A DNA stretch of 37,959 bases from Meiothermus sp. CFH 77666 (lineage in GTDB: Bacteria > Deinococcota > Deinococci > Deinococcales > Thermaceae). Location of the stretch: NCBI RefSeq assembly GCF_017497985.1, contig NZ_JAGDFV010000027.1, positions 1-37,959 of the forward strand, given 5' to 3'. Both the position numbers and the translations under genes were made by a program. Below the pieces are notes generated by a model. The model had not been told where the DNA came from and made no database searches. It worked only from the letters and a program-made list of their open reading frames with translations. Positions within the stretch are counted from its first letter, which is position 1. Every line of letters starts with the position of its first letter. Shown piece after piece: positions 25,683-33,269 of this stretch.

Positions 25683-26468
25683 TCACAACAGCCCGCGAAT
25701 GGCCCCGCCCTCTACCATGATGGCCTGACCGGTCAGATAGCTGGCCCTGGCCGATAACAAAAAAGCCGCCACATCGGCTATCTCCTGCGGCGAGGCCATG
25801 CGGCCTGCCGGAATTTGTGTGGTCTGCTGGGCATAGGCTGCTTCCAGGCTGATGCCCTGGTTCTGGGCACGGAAAGCAAATACCTCTTCGACCCGCTCGG
25901 TAAGGGTATAGCCTGGCCCCAGGGTGTTGACCGTAATGCCTGCTGCTGCTACTTCCCTGGCGAGGGTTTTGGCATAGCCGGTCAGCGCAGCGCGAAGGGT
26001 GTTGGAAAGGGCCAGGTTCTCGATGGGTTCTTTAACGGCCAGAGAGGTAATAAAGAGGATTCGTCCGAAGTGCCGCGACTGCATCCCCGGTAGCAAGGCA
26101 TTCACCAGATTCACCATCGGGTACAACAACTGCTCGGCAGCAACCTGAAAGTCCTGGGCTTTCAAATGCTGGGCTGCACCGGGCTTAGGGCCGCCCGTGT
26201 TGCCGAGAAAGAGTTCAACAGTTCCCAGACTCTGGGCCTTAGCCACCAGTCGCTCCAGTTCATCCGGTCTGGCAATATCGGCGGAAATCGCATGGGCTTC
26301 TCCACCATCCCGCTCGATTTCGCGCACCAGCTCTTGCAGTCTTTCCATGTTGCGTGCAGCAACCACCACTTTTACACCTTCCTTCGCCAAGGTAGTGGCA
26401 ATGGCCCGCCCAATCCCCTGCGAAGCCCCCGTCACCAGCGCCAGTTTGCCCGCGATTCCAAGATCCAT
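25683..26468 (-). CDS. SDR-family protein with altered active site
   Basis: The 261-residue short-chain dehydrogenase has the cofactor motif TGASQGIG (residues 14-21), ending in GGAIRG. The catalytic Ser is kept (Ser142 in FITSLAV), but the Tyr-x3-Lys of classical SDRs aligns with Ser155 and Arg159 (LALSNTLRAAL). It is therefore not expected to be a normal oxidoreductase, though this substitution may characterise a subfamily. NNAG reads GNTG. ATG 26468 is preferred: TAATAT lies five bases upstream. It is isolated, convergent with the DUF1653 gene. Confidence 0.85.
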   Translation of the reverse strand: MDLGIAGKLALVTGASQGIGRAIATTLAKEGVKVVVAARNMERLQELVREIERDGGEAHAISADIARPDELERLVAKAQSLGTVELFLGNTGGPKPGAAQHLKAQDFQVAAEQLLYPMVNLVNALLPGMQSRHFGRILFITSLAVKEPIENLALSNTLRAALTGYAKTLAREVAAAGITVNTLGPGYTLTERVEEVFAFRAQNQGISLEAAYAQQTTQIPAGRMASPQEIADVAAFLLSARASYLTGQAIMVEGGAIRGLL

Positions 26469-26773
26469 AAGCCATATTACGGAAATCGGCCAGCACAATT
26501 CCAACACCCAGGCCGTTTCTCCAGCGGGCCGATGGCTATAGTAGCGAAATATACCCGGATAGTTTTTTGAGTGGCATTCCTAATACCCCTTGTCCGGCGA
26601 CACCCCATGCGCAGCTTTTGACGTCTCTGACATTTTTTCTACATGTCGCTGACGGGGTGCCGTCACCTTCTCCCGCAAGGGGAGAACAAAAGGGGGTTCA
26701 GGTTAGTTTGGTATATGCCAAAAGTCGAAAGCCCTGGTTCAGGCCATGAAATGAAACCTGAGACTTGTTATGG
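26469..26773. other. Gap with decayed MITE-like sequence
   Basis: This 305-bp interval shows no gene. Parts at about 26590-26700 (CCGGCGACACCCC, CACCTTCTCCCGCAAGGGGAGA) resemble the MITE-like element of 2246 and 27371, suggesting a degenerate third copy; the match is weak and its limits cannot be set. Confidence 0.3.
26474..26479 (-). promoter_or_regulatory. -10 box of leaderless SDR gene
   Basis: TAATAT on the minus strand, five bases before ATG 26468. Confidence 0.5.
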
Positions 26774-27247
26774 CTACTTCAAGGGCTTCAGATACCAGCT
26801 CAGGGTGGGACCGCTATCGCGCAGGTGCTCAAAGCCGACCCGCTCCCAGAAACGTTTGGCCTGTTCGTTATTGCCATACACCACCGCATAGAGCCGATCC
26901 ATCCGGCCACGAAGCAGGGTCTCGAGCCGCTCTACAGCCGCCTTGCCCAGGCCCCGCCCTTGCAGGCTTTCGTCTATCAGCAACAGGCTGATGGTAGCCG
27001 AGTGCAGATCGGGGTAGGCCACCTTATAGTCCAGAAAACCCACCACTCGGTCTTCACGCTGCAACAACACGGCCTGCCGCCGGGTATCGTGGCGCAGGGT
27101 CTCGAGCTCGCGCCGAATATCGTTGAGGGTGGGCGTGTCACCCCCAATCAGGGCAATGTAGGTGGGACAATTCAAGTACAGATTATGCACAACAGAAGCC
27201 GAATCGGCGTTGACGGGCAGGAAGTCGAGTTGCACAGAGACTTTCAT
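26774..27247 (-). CDS. GNAT-family acetyltransferase
   Basis: The 157-residue GNAT protein has motif A around LLIDESLQGRGLGKAAVERLE (acetyl-CoA pyrophosphate loop QGRGLG) and motif B near YGNNEQAKRFWERVGFE. This is close to the general ribosomal/antibiotic/small-molecule N-acetyltransferase pattern; no substrate can be assigned. ATG 27247 is used instead of upstream in-frame codons because TACAAT (minus strand, just upstream) would initiate transcription close to it. Confidence 0.8.
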   Translation of the reverse strand: MKVSVQLDFLPVNADSASVVHNLYLNCPTYIALIGGDTPTLNDIRRELETLRHDTRRQAVLLQREDRVVGFLDYKVAYPDLHSATISLLLIDESLQGRGLGKAAVERLETLLRGRMDRLYAVVYGNNEQAKRFWERVGFEHLRDSGPTLSWYLKPLK

Positions 27248-27360
27248 GATCTGCCCTGATTGTATCTGCCCACATTTGATTTGGGTGTAATTTGCAACCC
27301 AGCGCTTGTGTCTATCGTCACATAATAACTGCATCTTGGACGCAAAAATGCTAGTTTTTC

Positions 27361-27537
27361 AAGGCGGGATCAGGCTCTTATCATTTGCCTGAGGATCGTC
27401 GTTTCAACCCCTCACCCGGCGACAGCGGTGACCGCCAGAATTGTTTTATTGGGCAAAAGGAGCACCAAACCAGCCGGCGCTGTCGCCACCCTCTCCCGCA
27501 AGGAAAGGGGAAAACGATAAAAGCCTGAAGGCGGGAT
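27361..27537 (-). mobile_element. MITE-like element, copy B, with target-site duplication
   Basis: The element is 27371-27527 (CAGGCTCTTATC at one end, GATAAAAGCCTG at the other), inverted relative to the copy at 2246-2410 and 7 bp shorter. It is framed by a perfect 10-bp direct repeat AAGGCGGGAT at 27361-27370 and 27528-27537, the signature of transposition. No coding frame is credible. Confidence 0.8.
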
Positions 27538-27660
27538 GAAATTCTTTGCATACGCGAGGGCTTCGGTGACACCAGTCCTTGTCGTGGCCGTGACCGCCCG
27601 TTCAGGCGGGCAGTGTTTTGTCCAGGACGAAGACTGCTCCATTTCACGAGACTATCCCGC

Positions 27661-27687
27661 AATAAAAACCCTCGGTTGCCCGAGGGT
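27661..27687 (-). terminator. Rho-independent terminator of cspA
   Basis: On the minus strand ACCCTCGG, loop, CCGAGGGT (27668-27687) followed by TTTTATT. It lies 22 bp past the cspA stop. Confidence 0.85.
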
Positions 27688-27709
27688 GCAAAAAGCTCCA
27701 AAAACTGGA

Positions 27710-27937
27710 CTAAAAACGCTTGGCCGCTTCCACCACACTTACATTAGCGGCCTGGGGACCTTTACCATTCTTGCCCGGCTCAATCTCGAAGGTCACCACA
27801 TCGCCTTCGTTCAGGGTGCGGAAGCCACGGGACTGGATAGCACTGTAGTGAACAAATACGTCCGGCTCTCCTTCTTCACGCTGAATAAAGCCATAGCCCT
27901 TTTCCGCATTGAACCACTTCACTTTGCCTTTTTGCAT
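27710..27937 (-). CDS. cspA: Cold-shock protein
   Basis: The 75-residue single cold-shock domain has RNP1 (KGYGFIQ) and RNP2 (VFVHYSAI) motifs with their aromatic residues, and the start [10 protein letters not shown]. It binds single-stranded RNA and DNA as an RNA chaperone. AGGAG precedes ATG 27937. Gene and terminator form a single unit. Confidence 0.95.
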   Translation of the reverse strand: MQKGKVKWFNAEKGYGFIQREEGEPDVFVHYSAIQSRGFRTLNEGDVVTFEIEPGKNGKGPQAANVSVVEAAKRF

Positions 27938-28153
27938 ACTGCTCCTTATCACGGGCAACCCTGCTACAGTGCTAACCCGGCCCAGGACCAAGGCGCTGAA
28001 CTACCCAACATTCATCTGCCCGCTCCTTCTGCCACGAAATGAGCCTTTTCGTAGCCAGGGCTGCGGGCAAAACAACATGGGCCACCTCAGAAAACTCCCA
28101 GACGCCTCAAGATAGCACCCCGAGGCGCTTGGTGTCTACCATATCCAGCAAAG

Positions 28154-28173
28154 CCGGGAGCCTGCGCTCCCGG
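28154..28173 (-). terminator. Possible terminator of acpP
   Basis: Perfect 8-bp stem CCGGGAGC/GCTCCCGG with a 4-base loop, followed on the minus strand by CTTTGCTGG. The U-run is short, so efficiency is uncertain. Confidence 0.5.
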
Positions 28174-28196
28174 ACTAAAGACGGCCTCAAAAATTT

Positions 28197-28430
28197 TTAG
28201 GCTTGCTTGCTCTGAATGAAGTTAATCGCATCCTGCACGGTGCGAATCTTTTCTGCGTCCTCATCGGAGATTTCCAGGCCGAACTTGTCCTCCAGGCCCA
28301 TGATGAGTTCAACCGTATCGAGGCTGTCCGCGCCCAGGTCTTCGATAAAGCGGGCTTCGGGAACTACTTTGTCTGCATCTACGCCGAGTTTGTCTACGAT
28401 TACTTCTTTTACATCGTCCAGGATAGCCAT
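28197..28430 (-). CDS. acpP: Acyl carrier protein
   Basis: The 77-residue acidic protein carries the phosphopantetheine site Ser36 in [12 protein letters not shown]. It shuttles acyl chains in type II fatty acid synthesis. GGAGG precedes ATG 28430. It follows fabG by 93 bp in the fatty-acid cluster with fabD and fabH further upstream. Confidence 0.97.
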   Translation of the reverse strand: MAILDDVKEVIVDKLGVDADKVVPEARFIEDLGADSLDTVELIMGLEDKFGLEISDEDAEKIRTVQDAINFIQSKQA

Positions 28431-28523
28431 GCTTCAACCTCCATCGGTCAGGGTGGGTACTACCGTGCGGGATTCTACCACATCAAAACCAGCGTCGGGG
28501 CTTTGTGCCGTTGGGCTCGAGGT

Positions 28524-29261
28524 TTAGTGTGGGGTCATGCCCCCGTCTACGCAAAGAGTCTGCCCATTAATGTAAGCTGCGTCGTCCGAGGCCAGGAAAG
28601 CCACTGCCTTGGCCACCTCCTCGGGCCGGCCCAGGCGTCCGGCGGGAATCTGTTTCAGGTATTCAGCCACCACGTTCTCGGGCAGGCTGGCGGTCATGTC
28701 CGACTCAATGAACCCTGGCGCCACCGCGTTAACGGTGATGCCGCGGGTGGCGTACTCTTTGGCCACCGACCTGGTAAAGCCAATCATGCCGGCCTTGGCC
28801 GCCACATAGTTGGCCTGACCAGGGTTGCCCAGAATGCCCACCACGCTGCTGATGTTGATCACCCGGCCCCACCTGGCCCGCATCATGAGTTTGATGGCCT
28901 CGCGGGTGGTGTGGAAGATGGCGCTCAGGTTGGTGGCAATTACCGTGTCCCAGTCTTCGTCTTTCATGCGAATTAGCAGGGTGTCGCGGGTGATGCCGGC
29001 GTTGTTGACCAGAACCTCGAGGCCCCCCAGGGCCGCATTGGCATCCGCCACGAGTTTCTGAGCGGCCTGCGGGCTGCTCAGGTCGGCCCCCAGAACCACC
29101 ACCTGGCTTGCACCAAGCTCCCGGGCTTCGGCAGCCGTAGCCTCGGCAGCCGCCTGGTTGCCCGCATAGTGTACGGCCAGCGCATAACCCCGGCGGGCCA
29201 GTTCCAGTGCGATGGCCTTACCGATTCCTCTCGAAGAACCCGTTACCAGCGCTTTTCGCAT
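28524..29261 (-). CDS. fabG: 3-oxoacyl-ACP reductase
   Basis: The 245-residue SDR has TGSSRGIG (residues 7-14), NNAG (86-89) and the full active site Ser139, Tyr152, Lys156. It reduces 3-oxoacyl-ACP with NADPH in chain elongation. GGAGGAA precedes ATG 29261. The intact triad contrasts with the altered SDR at 25683-26468. A heptamer repeat tract lies between it and fabD. Confidence 0.95.
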   Translation of the reverse strand: MRKALVTGSSRGIGKAIALELARRGYALAVHYAGNQAAAEATAAEARELGASQVVVLGADLSSPQAAQKLVADANAALGGLEVLVNNAGITRDTLLIRMKDEDWDTVIATNLSAIFHTTREAIKLMMRARWGRVINISSVVGILGNPGQANYVAAKAGMIGFTRSVAKEYATRGITVNAVAPGFIESDMTASLPENVVAEYLKQIPAGRLGRPEEVAKAVAFLASDDAAYINGQTLCVDGGMTPH

Positions 29262-29321
29262 CGTTCCTCCAATCCTCTTTGGCCCAACAAACACCAGCTC
29301 TGGCTGTCATTTGTAGGCACA

Positions 29322-29349
29322 TGTCGCAGGTCTCATGTCTCAAGTCAGG
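29322..29349. repeat. Degenerate heptamer tandem repeat
   Basis: Four 7-bp units between fabD and fabG: TGTCGCA, GGTCTCA, TGTCTCA, AGTCAGG; same type as at 2187. Confidence 0.6.
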
Positions 29350-29384
29350 CAATCCAAAAAAAGTGTCTGCTGCATGCCAGGGGC

Positions 29385-30299
29385 CTACCCGACCACGGCC
29401 AGGTACTCGGCAATCTCCGCCGGGTTGGTGAGGCTGCGGGCTTCGACCCCTTCCAGCGTCCGTGCCACCAGGCCGGTCAAGACCTTGCCGGAGCCGAACT
29501 CGAGGTAGGTCTTGACCCCCTGCTCCTTCAAATGCTGCAAAATTTCCACCCAGCGCACTGCATGGGTAATCTGCTCCAGGAGCAGTTCCCGAATCAGGGC
29601 GGGGCGGGTCTCGGGCTGGGCCAGTACATTGGAATAAACCGGAAAGCGGGGCGGATGCAGCTCCACCTGGAACAAATCGGCGTGCAGACGCTCCCGCGCA
29701 GGCCGCATCAACGAGGAGTGAAAGGGCGCTGAAACGGGCAGGGCAACTACCCGGGCCCGGTGACCCTTCAGCACCTCGGTGGCCCGGGCCACCCCCTCGG
29801 CGGTTCCGGAGATAACGGTTTGCTCAGGCGAGTTGTAGTTGGCAACCTCCACCCCGGCAATACCTGCGGTCAGTTCCTGAAGGGTCTGGGCCGGCACCTT
29901 GAGCACCGCCGCCATGGCCCCCACCCCCACCGGCACGGCCTCCTGCATGTACTCGCCCCGCTTGCGCACCAGGCGCAACCCATCTTCCAGGCTCAGGGTT
30001 CCGGCGGCCACATGGGCGGTCCACTCGCCTAAGCTGTGGCCCGCGGCAAAGTCGGGGAGGGTTCCGCCCGCTTCCAGATAGGCTTGAAAAGCCGCATAAC
30101 CCACAGCCAGCAGTGCCGGTTGTTGGTTGGCGGTGAGCCTAAGCTCTTCTTCGGGCCCCTCCCACATCAGCCGGAGCAATCCGGGCAGGGTGGCCTCGGC
30201 CCGATCCAGGGCCTCACGGGCCGCCCTCGAGCCCTCGTATAAAGCCTTGCCCATGCCGATTTCCTGCGACCCCTGACCGGGGAACAACGCTGCAATCAT
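29385..30299 (-). CDS. fabD: Malonyl-CoA:ACP transacylase
   Basis: The 304-residue enzyme transfers malonyl from CoA to ACP. It starts FPGQGSQ, has the nucleophile Ser89 in GHSLGE and the catalytic His194 in SAPFHSSLM, with QQPALLA before. GGAGGTGAGG precedes ATG 30299. Located between fabH and fabG, 69 bp after fabH. Confidence 0.96.
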   Translation of the reverse strand: MIAALFPGQGSQEIGMGKALYEGSRAAREALDRAEATLPGLLRLMWEGPEEELRLTANQQPALLAVGYAAFQAYLEAGGTLPDFAAGHSLGEWTAHVAAGTLSLEDGLRLVRKRGEYMQEAVPVGVGAMAAVLKVPAQTLQELTAGIAGVEVANYNSPEQTVISGTAEGVARATEVLKGHRARVVALPVSAPFHSSLMRPARERLHADLFQVELHPPRFPVYSNVLAQPETRPALIRELLLEQITHAVRWVEILQHLKEQGVKTYLEFGSGKVLTGLVARTLEGVEARSLTNPAEIAEYLAVVG

Positions 30300-30368
30300 T
30301 CCTCACCTCCATCTCAAAAGCGGCGACGCTGCACCGCCAACTCTGTTGGGGGCTTTCAGCATTCCGCC

Positions 30369-31346
30369 TCAATCCGGCTGCCACCAGGTCAGCACGCTGG
30401 CCGCCCAGGTCAGGCCCGCCCCAAAGGTCACGAACAGGATGTGGTCGCCGTTGTGGATTTTGCCGGCGTCCAGGGCTTCTTGCAAGGCGATGGGCATGGA
30501 GGCCGTAGAGGTGTTGCCGTAGCGGTCAACATTCACCCAGACCTGCTCGGGGGGTAGTTGCAGGCGTTCGCGGGCAGCCTCGATGATGCGGGCGTTGGCC
30601 TGGTGGGGAATCAGGTACTTGATGTCCTGGGGCTGGAGGCCGGCCTTTTCGATGGCCTCGAGGGTTGCGGTATTCATGACCCGCACCGCAAATTTGAAGA
30701 CCTCACGCCCGTTCATGTAGGCATACTGCCCCATAGGGCTGCCATCGGGCAGTTTGTCGGCAATGCAGCGCAGCATGAGCTCCTTGCCACCGGAGCCGTC
30801 GGCCCCCAGCACAAACGACTTGAAACCATAACCCTCCGGCACCGGGCCAATCACCGCCGCTCCGGCTCCATCCCCAAACAGCACCGCCGTCGAGCGGTCG
30901 GTGTAGTCGAGAATTTTGGAGAGGGTCTCGGCGCCGATGGTGAGCACCTTGCGGGCCAGACCACTCTGCACCATGGCGTGGGCCTGGGCAATAGCGTAGC
31001 CCCAGCCGGGGCATCCCGCCAGGAGGTCGTAGGCGCCCGCATTCAAGCCAAAGTGGTTCTGTACCAGGGCCGCCGTGGCCGGGAACAGGGCATCGGGGGT
31101 ATTGGTGGCCACAATCACCAGGTCTACCCCCTCGAGCGCACCCCGCCCGTGGCGGCGAATCAGATCTTCGACCGCCCGAAACGCCAGGTTGGAGGTGAAC
31201 TCCCCCTCGGCAGCCAGCCGCCGTTCACGGATACCGGTACGGCTGACAATCCACTCATCGGAGGTATCCAGAATCTTTTCAAAGTCATGGTTGGTCATGA
31301 CCCGCTCGGGGGCATAAGTGCCAAGGGCAAGGATACCGACGTTCAA
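30369..31346 (-). CDS. fabH: 3-oxoacyl-ACP synthase III
   Basis: The 325-residue thiolase-fold enzyme starts fatty acid synthesis by condensing an acyl-CoA with malonyl-ACP. The triad is complete: Cys112 (AGCPGWG), His248 (HQANARI), Asn278 (NTSTASMP). The usual GCSG reads GCPG here. The start is TTG 31346, supported by AGGAGGT four to five bases upstream. It opens the fab group; the 5' region has a small hairpin (31363-31382). Confidence 0.95.
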   Translation of the reverse strand: MNVGILALGTYAPERVMTNHDFEKILDTSDEWIVSRTGIRERRLAAEGEFTSNLAFRAVEDLIRRHGRGALEGVDLVIVATNTPDALFPATAALVQNHFGLNAGAYDLLAGCPGWGYAIAQAHAMVQSGLARKVLTIGAETLSKILDYTDRSTAVLFGDGAGAAVIGPVPEGYGFKSFVLGADGSGGKELMLRCIADKLPDGSPMGQYAYMNGREVFKFAVRVMNTATLEAIEKAGLQPQDIKYLIPHQANARIIEAARERLQLPPEQVWVNVDRYGNTSTASMPIALQEALDAGKIHNGDHILFVTFGAGLTWAASVLTWWQPD

Positions 31347-31502
31347 CGTTACCTCCTAACACTGCCCATAAGCTACTGGGCACTCCAACAAAGATAACAC
31401 CCCCGCCCACTTTCGCGCCGGGATGAAACTTGCACCAAGTCCAGATGATGGGCGGGGTAGGCGCTTGTGAAGCATTGTCGGGCATTCAGCCCGGAAGGCG
31501 TA

Positions 31503-31622
31503 GGGCGCTCTTCACGTATTTCGAGCCATCCGACCTCCAAAAATTTTGTCCTGGACAGAACATAGGTCTGGGCCCAGAGATATTCTCGTTTTCGTGGGCA
31601 GCCACGTCTGTGAAGAGCGCCG
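31503..31622. repeat. Dispersed repeat family R2, copy 2, with inverted ends
   Basis: Starts GGGCGCTCTTCAC and ends GTGAAGAGCGCC, giving 11-bp complementary ends. Interior AACATAGGTCTGGGCCCAGA is near palindromic. It matches 11289-11352 (other strand) and, at its left, 4985-5015. A non-autonomous element is likely. Confidence 0.55.
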
Positions 31623-31623
31623 T

Positions 31624-31655
31624 AAAAAAACCCAGACGGCTAGATCCATCTGGGT
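31624..31655 (-). terminator. Rho-independent terminator of rpmF
   Basis: On the minus strand AACCCAGATGG, loop, CGTCTGGGTT followed by TTTTT. It separates rpmF from the fab genes. Confidence 0.85.
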
Positions 31656-31674
31656 TGTCAGAGGTTTTTGCGTG

Positions 31675-31866
31675 CTATGCGCGGATTTCCAGAACCTTTT
31701 TACCGCCGTAGTAGCCACAGCTATCGCAAACGGTATGAGGGGTAACCAGGGCTCCGCAGTTGGCGCACTTGATGAGGGTGGGGGCCGTCAGGGTGGATAC
31801 CACAGCCCGGCGGATGTCCCGGCGGGACTTGGATACTTTTTTCTTGGGTACTGGGTGCTTGGCCAT
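31675..31866 (-). CDS. rpmF: 50S ribosomal protein L32
   Basis: The 63-residue protein begins AKHPVPKKKVSKSRRD and has the zinc ribbon pair CANC and CDSC. It is a structural part of the large ribosomal subunit. It sits upstream of fabH, a common bacterial arrangement, but with its own terminator. Confidence 0.96.
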   Translation of the reverse strand: MAKHPVPKKKVSKSRRDIRRAVVSTLTAPTLIKCANCGALVTPHTVCDSCGYYGGKKVLEIRA

Positions 31867-31954
31867 CTCGGGTCACTTCCTTTGAGGAAACAACCATGTA
31901 CTTAGGTTGCTTCCGGCAAACCGTTCTCCAATCTACAAGCTGCAGCCCAAAAGG

Positions 31955-32716
31955 TCAACCCAAGAGCTCCACCCGGTCGCCCTGCTTGAGGCCGAGGTTT
32001 TCCTGGGCATTGCCCAGGTGTACGGCCACCTCCAAGAGCCCGGCGCTCCCCACATAGGCCAGGGCGCTCCCCACCGGCACCTCGGCATAATGGGAGGCTG
32101 TCGGGATGCGATGATAGCGGATGCGTACGGTCTTACCCCGGATCTGGGCTGGGGTAGCCAGCAGGGTGGTGATGGCGTTGCCAAAGCGGTCAAAAGTCAG
32201 TATCTCGCCGTGGGTTCCAAAGTTCAGGTGGATGGGCAAACGCACCAGCTCGTGCACGGGCAGTTCAGGGCCAAAACGAGGGGGTTCGACCCCTGCCGAA
32301 AGGTGGGCCGCTACCGGCCCAAACACATCCCGCCCGTGGAAGGTGGCCGATTTGCGGGGCAGGTGGTAGCTCTGGTTCTCGAGCAAATAGGCTTTCCGCG
32401 GGGGGTCTTGCAAGTAAGCCAGGGTGAGCAGCCCGTTGTCCGGCGCCACATAGCAAAGCCGCTCCCCTACTACCAAAACTGCTCTACGGCTCGAGCCTAC
32501 GCCAGGATCCACCACCGCCAGCACCACAGACTGCCGGGGCAGATAGGGCACCGACTCGTACAAAATGTAACTGGCCCGGTTCAGATCGCCGGGGGGCAGG
32601 TTATGGGCCAGGTCATGAACAACCACCCCTGGAGCCGTTTGCCGTATCACCGCCTTGACCACCGCAGCATAGGGGTCGGCCAGGCCAAAATCGGAGAGAA
32701 AGAAAATTTCCCGCAT
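31955..32716 (-). CDS. SAM hydrolase (DUF62, chlorinase/fluorinase fold)
   Basis: The 253-residue protein matches the DUF62 family: SDFGLADPYAAVVKAV at the start, VDPGVGSSRR, APDNGLL, FHGRDVFGPVAAHL, and DRFGNAITTL in the C-terminal domain. Related thermophile and archaeal enzymes hydrolyse SAM to adenosine and methionine, using water instead of a halide. The role may be SAM homeostasis, of interest given the SAM riboswitch at 24851. TAGACT (32725-32730 minus strand) lies eight bases upstream of ATG 32716. Confidence 0.88.
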   Translation of the reverse strand: MREIFFLSDFGLADPYAAVVKAVIRQTAPGVVVHDLAHNLPPGDLNRASYILYESVPYLPRQSVVLAVVDPGVGSSRRAVLVVGERLCYVAPDNGLLTLAYLQDPPRKAYLLENQSYHLPRKSATFHGRDVFGPVAAHLSAGVEPPRFGPELPVHELVRLPIHLNFGTHGEILTFDRFGNAITTLLATPAQIRGKTVRIRYHRIPTASHYAEVPVGSALAYVGSAGLLEVAVHLGNAQENLGLKQGDRVELLG

Positions 32717-32740
32717 CTACCCGCAGTCTATCCAAAAAAA

Positions 32741-32768
32741 TGTCGCAGGTCGCAGGTCGCATGTCAAT
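32741..32768. repeat. Degenerate heptamer tandem repeat
   Basis: TGTCGCA, GGTCGCA, GGTCGCA, TGTCAAT, directly upstream of the SAM hydrolase promoter. Confidence 0.65.
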
Positions 32769-32853
32769 TAAGTGCACAGTCGTATAAATACCCGTACAAA
32801 GTGTCCATTGCGGCACGAACTATGCAGTACGCTCTTGCAAAAGCCGTAGCAGA

Positions 32854-32971
32854 ACCTCCCCCACACGGTAGGGGAGGTTAGGTGGGGTTGCTGAGCAGCG
32901 ACTTTGCGCACTCGGGCGGTTGAGGGCCTCACCCAATACCCTCCCCCACCCTCCCTACGTGGTAGGGAGGG
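32854..32971. repeat. Two similar intergenic hairpins
   Basis: ACCTCCCC/GGGGAGGT (32854-32878) and CCCTCCCTA/TAGGGAGGG (32949-32971), both around a CACGG/CGTGG-like loop followed or preceded by GGTAGGG. They look like two copies of a palindromic intergenic repeat in the 553-bp gap 32717-33269, which otherwise contains no gene. Confidence 0.5.
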
Positions 32972-33031
32972 GGCTCTATGTCAATCCCTCCCGGAAATCC
33001 GGAGGTGTACGGACATCTCTACGACGATGTA

Positions 33032-33150
33032 TTAAGCATCTCCACGATAGATGGGTAGGGAAAGGGTGATTCACGAGGCTGCGCCGCTGCAAACCCTAGA
33101 ATTCGCACTTCCGTTGAGCAGCATGATATTTCTATCGCGGGCGCACTTAG
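33032..33150 (+). mobile_element. MITE-like family R3, copy 1
   Basis: 119 bp matching 37710-37835 on the other strand. Ends TTAAGCATCTCCACGATAGA and its partner TTCTATCGCGGGCGCACTTAG form imperfect inverted repeats; TA flanks both ends. It carries a short open frame, but the two copies differ at non-synonymous sites, so coding is doubtful. Confidence 0.65.
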
Positions 33151-33199
33151 CTATCGGCCATTGACCATCGGCCATCGGCCATGGACTATCGGGTATGGA
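33151..33199. repeat. Seven-unit degenerate heptamer repeat
   Basis: CTATCGG, CCATTGA, CCATCGG, CCATCGG, CCATGGA, CTATCGG, GTATGGA, starting at the very base after the MITE-like copy ends. Confidence 0.75.
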
Positions 33200-33269
33200 T
33201 CGCTCTGATCAATCTCACAATACAGTCCAGAATGCCTTCGGCCTTCCGCTTTCAGCCTTGGGCCTCACC

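Larger units (their letters stand above)
31347..31674. other. Gap between rpmF and fabH
   Basis: No gene is seen. It holds the rpmF terminator, an R2 repeat (31503-31622), a hairpin TGCCCA/TGGGCA (31363-31382) within the likely fabH leader and a possible -10 TATCTT on the minus strand (31391-31396). Confidence 0.5.
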
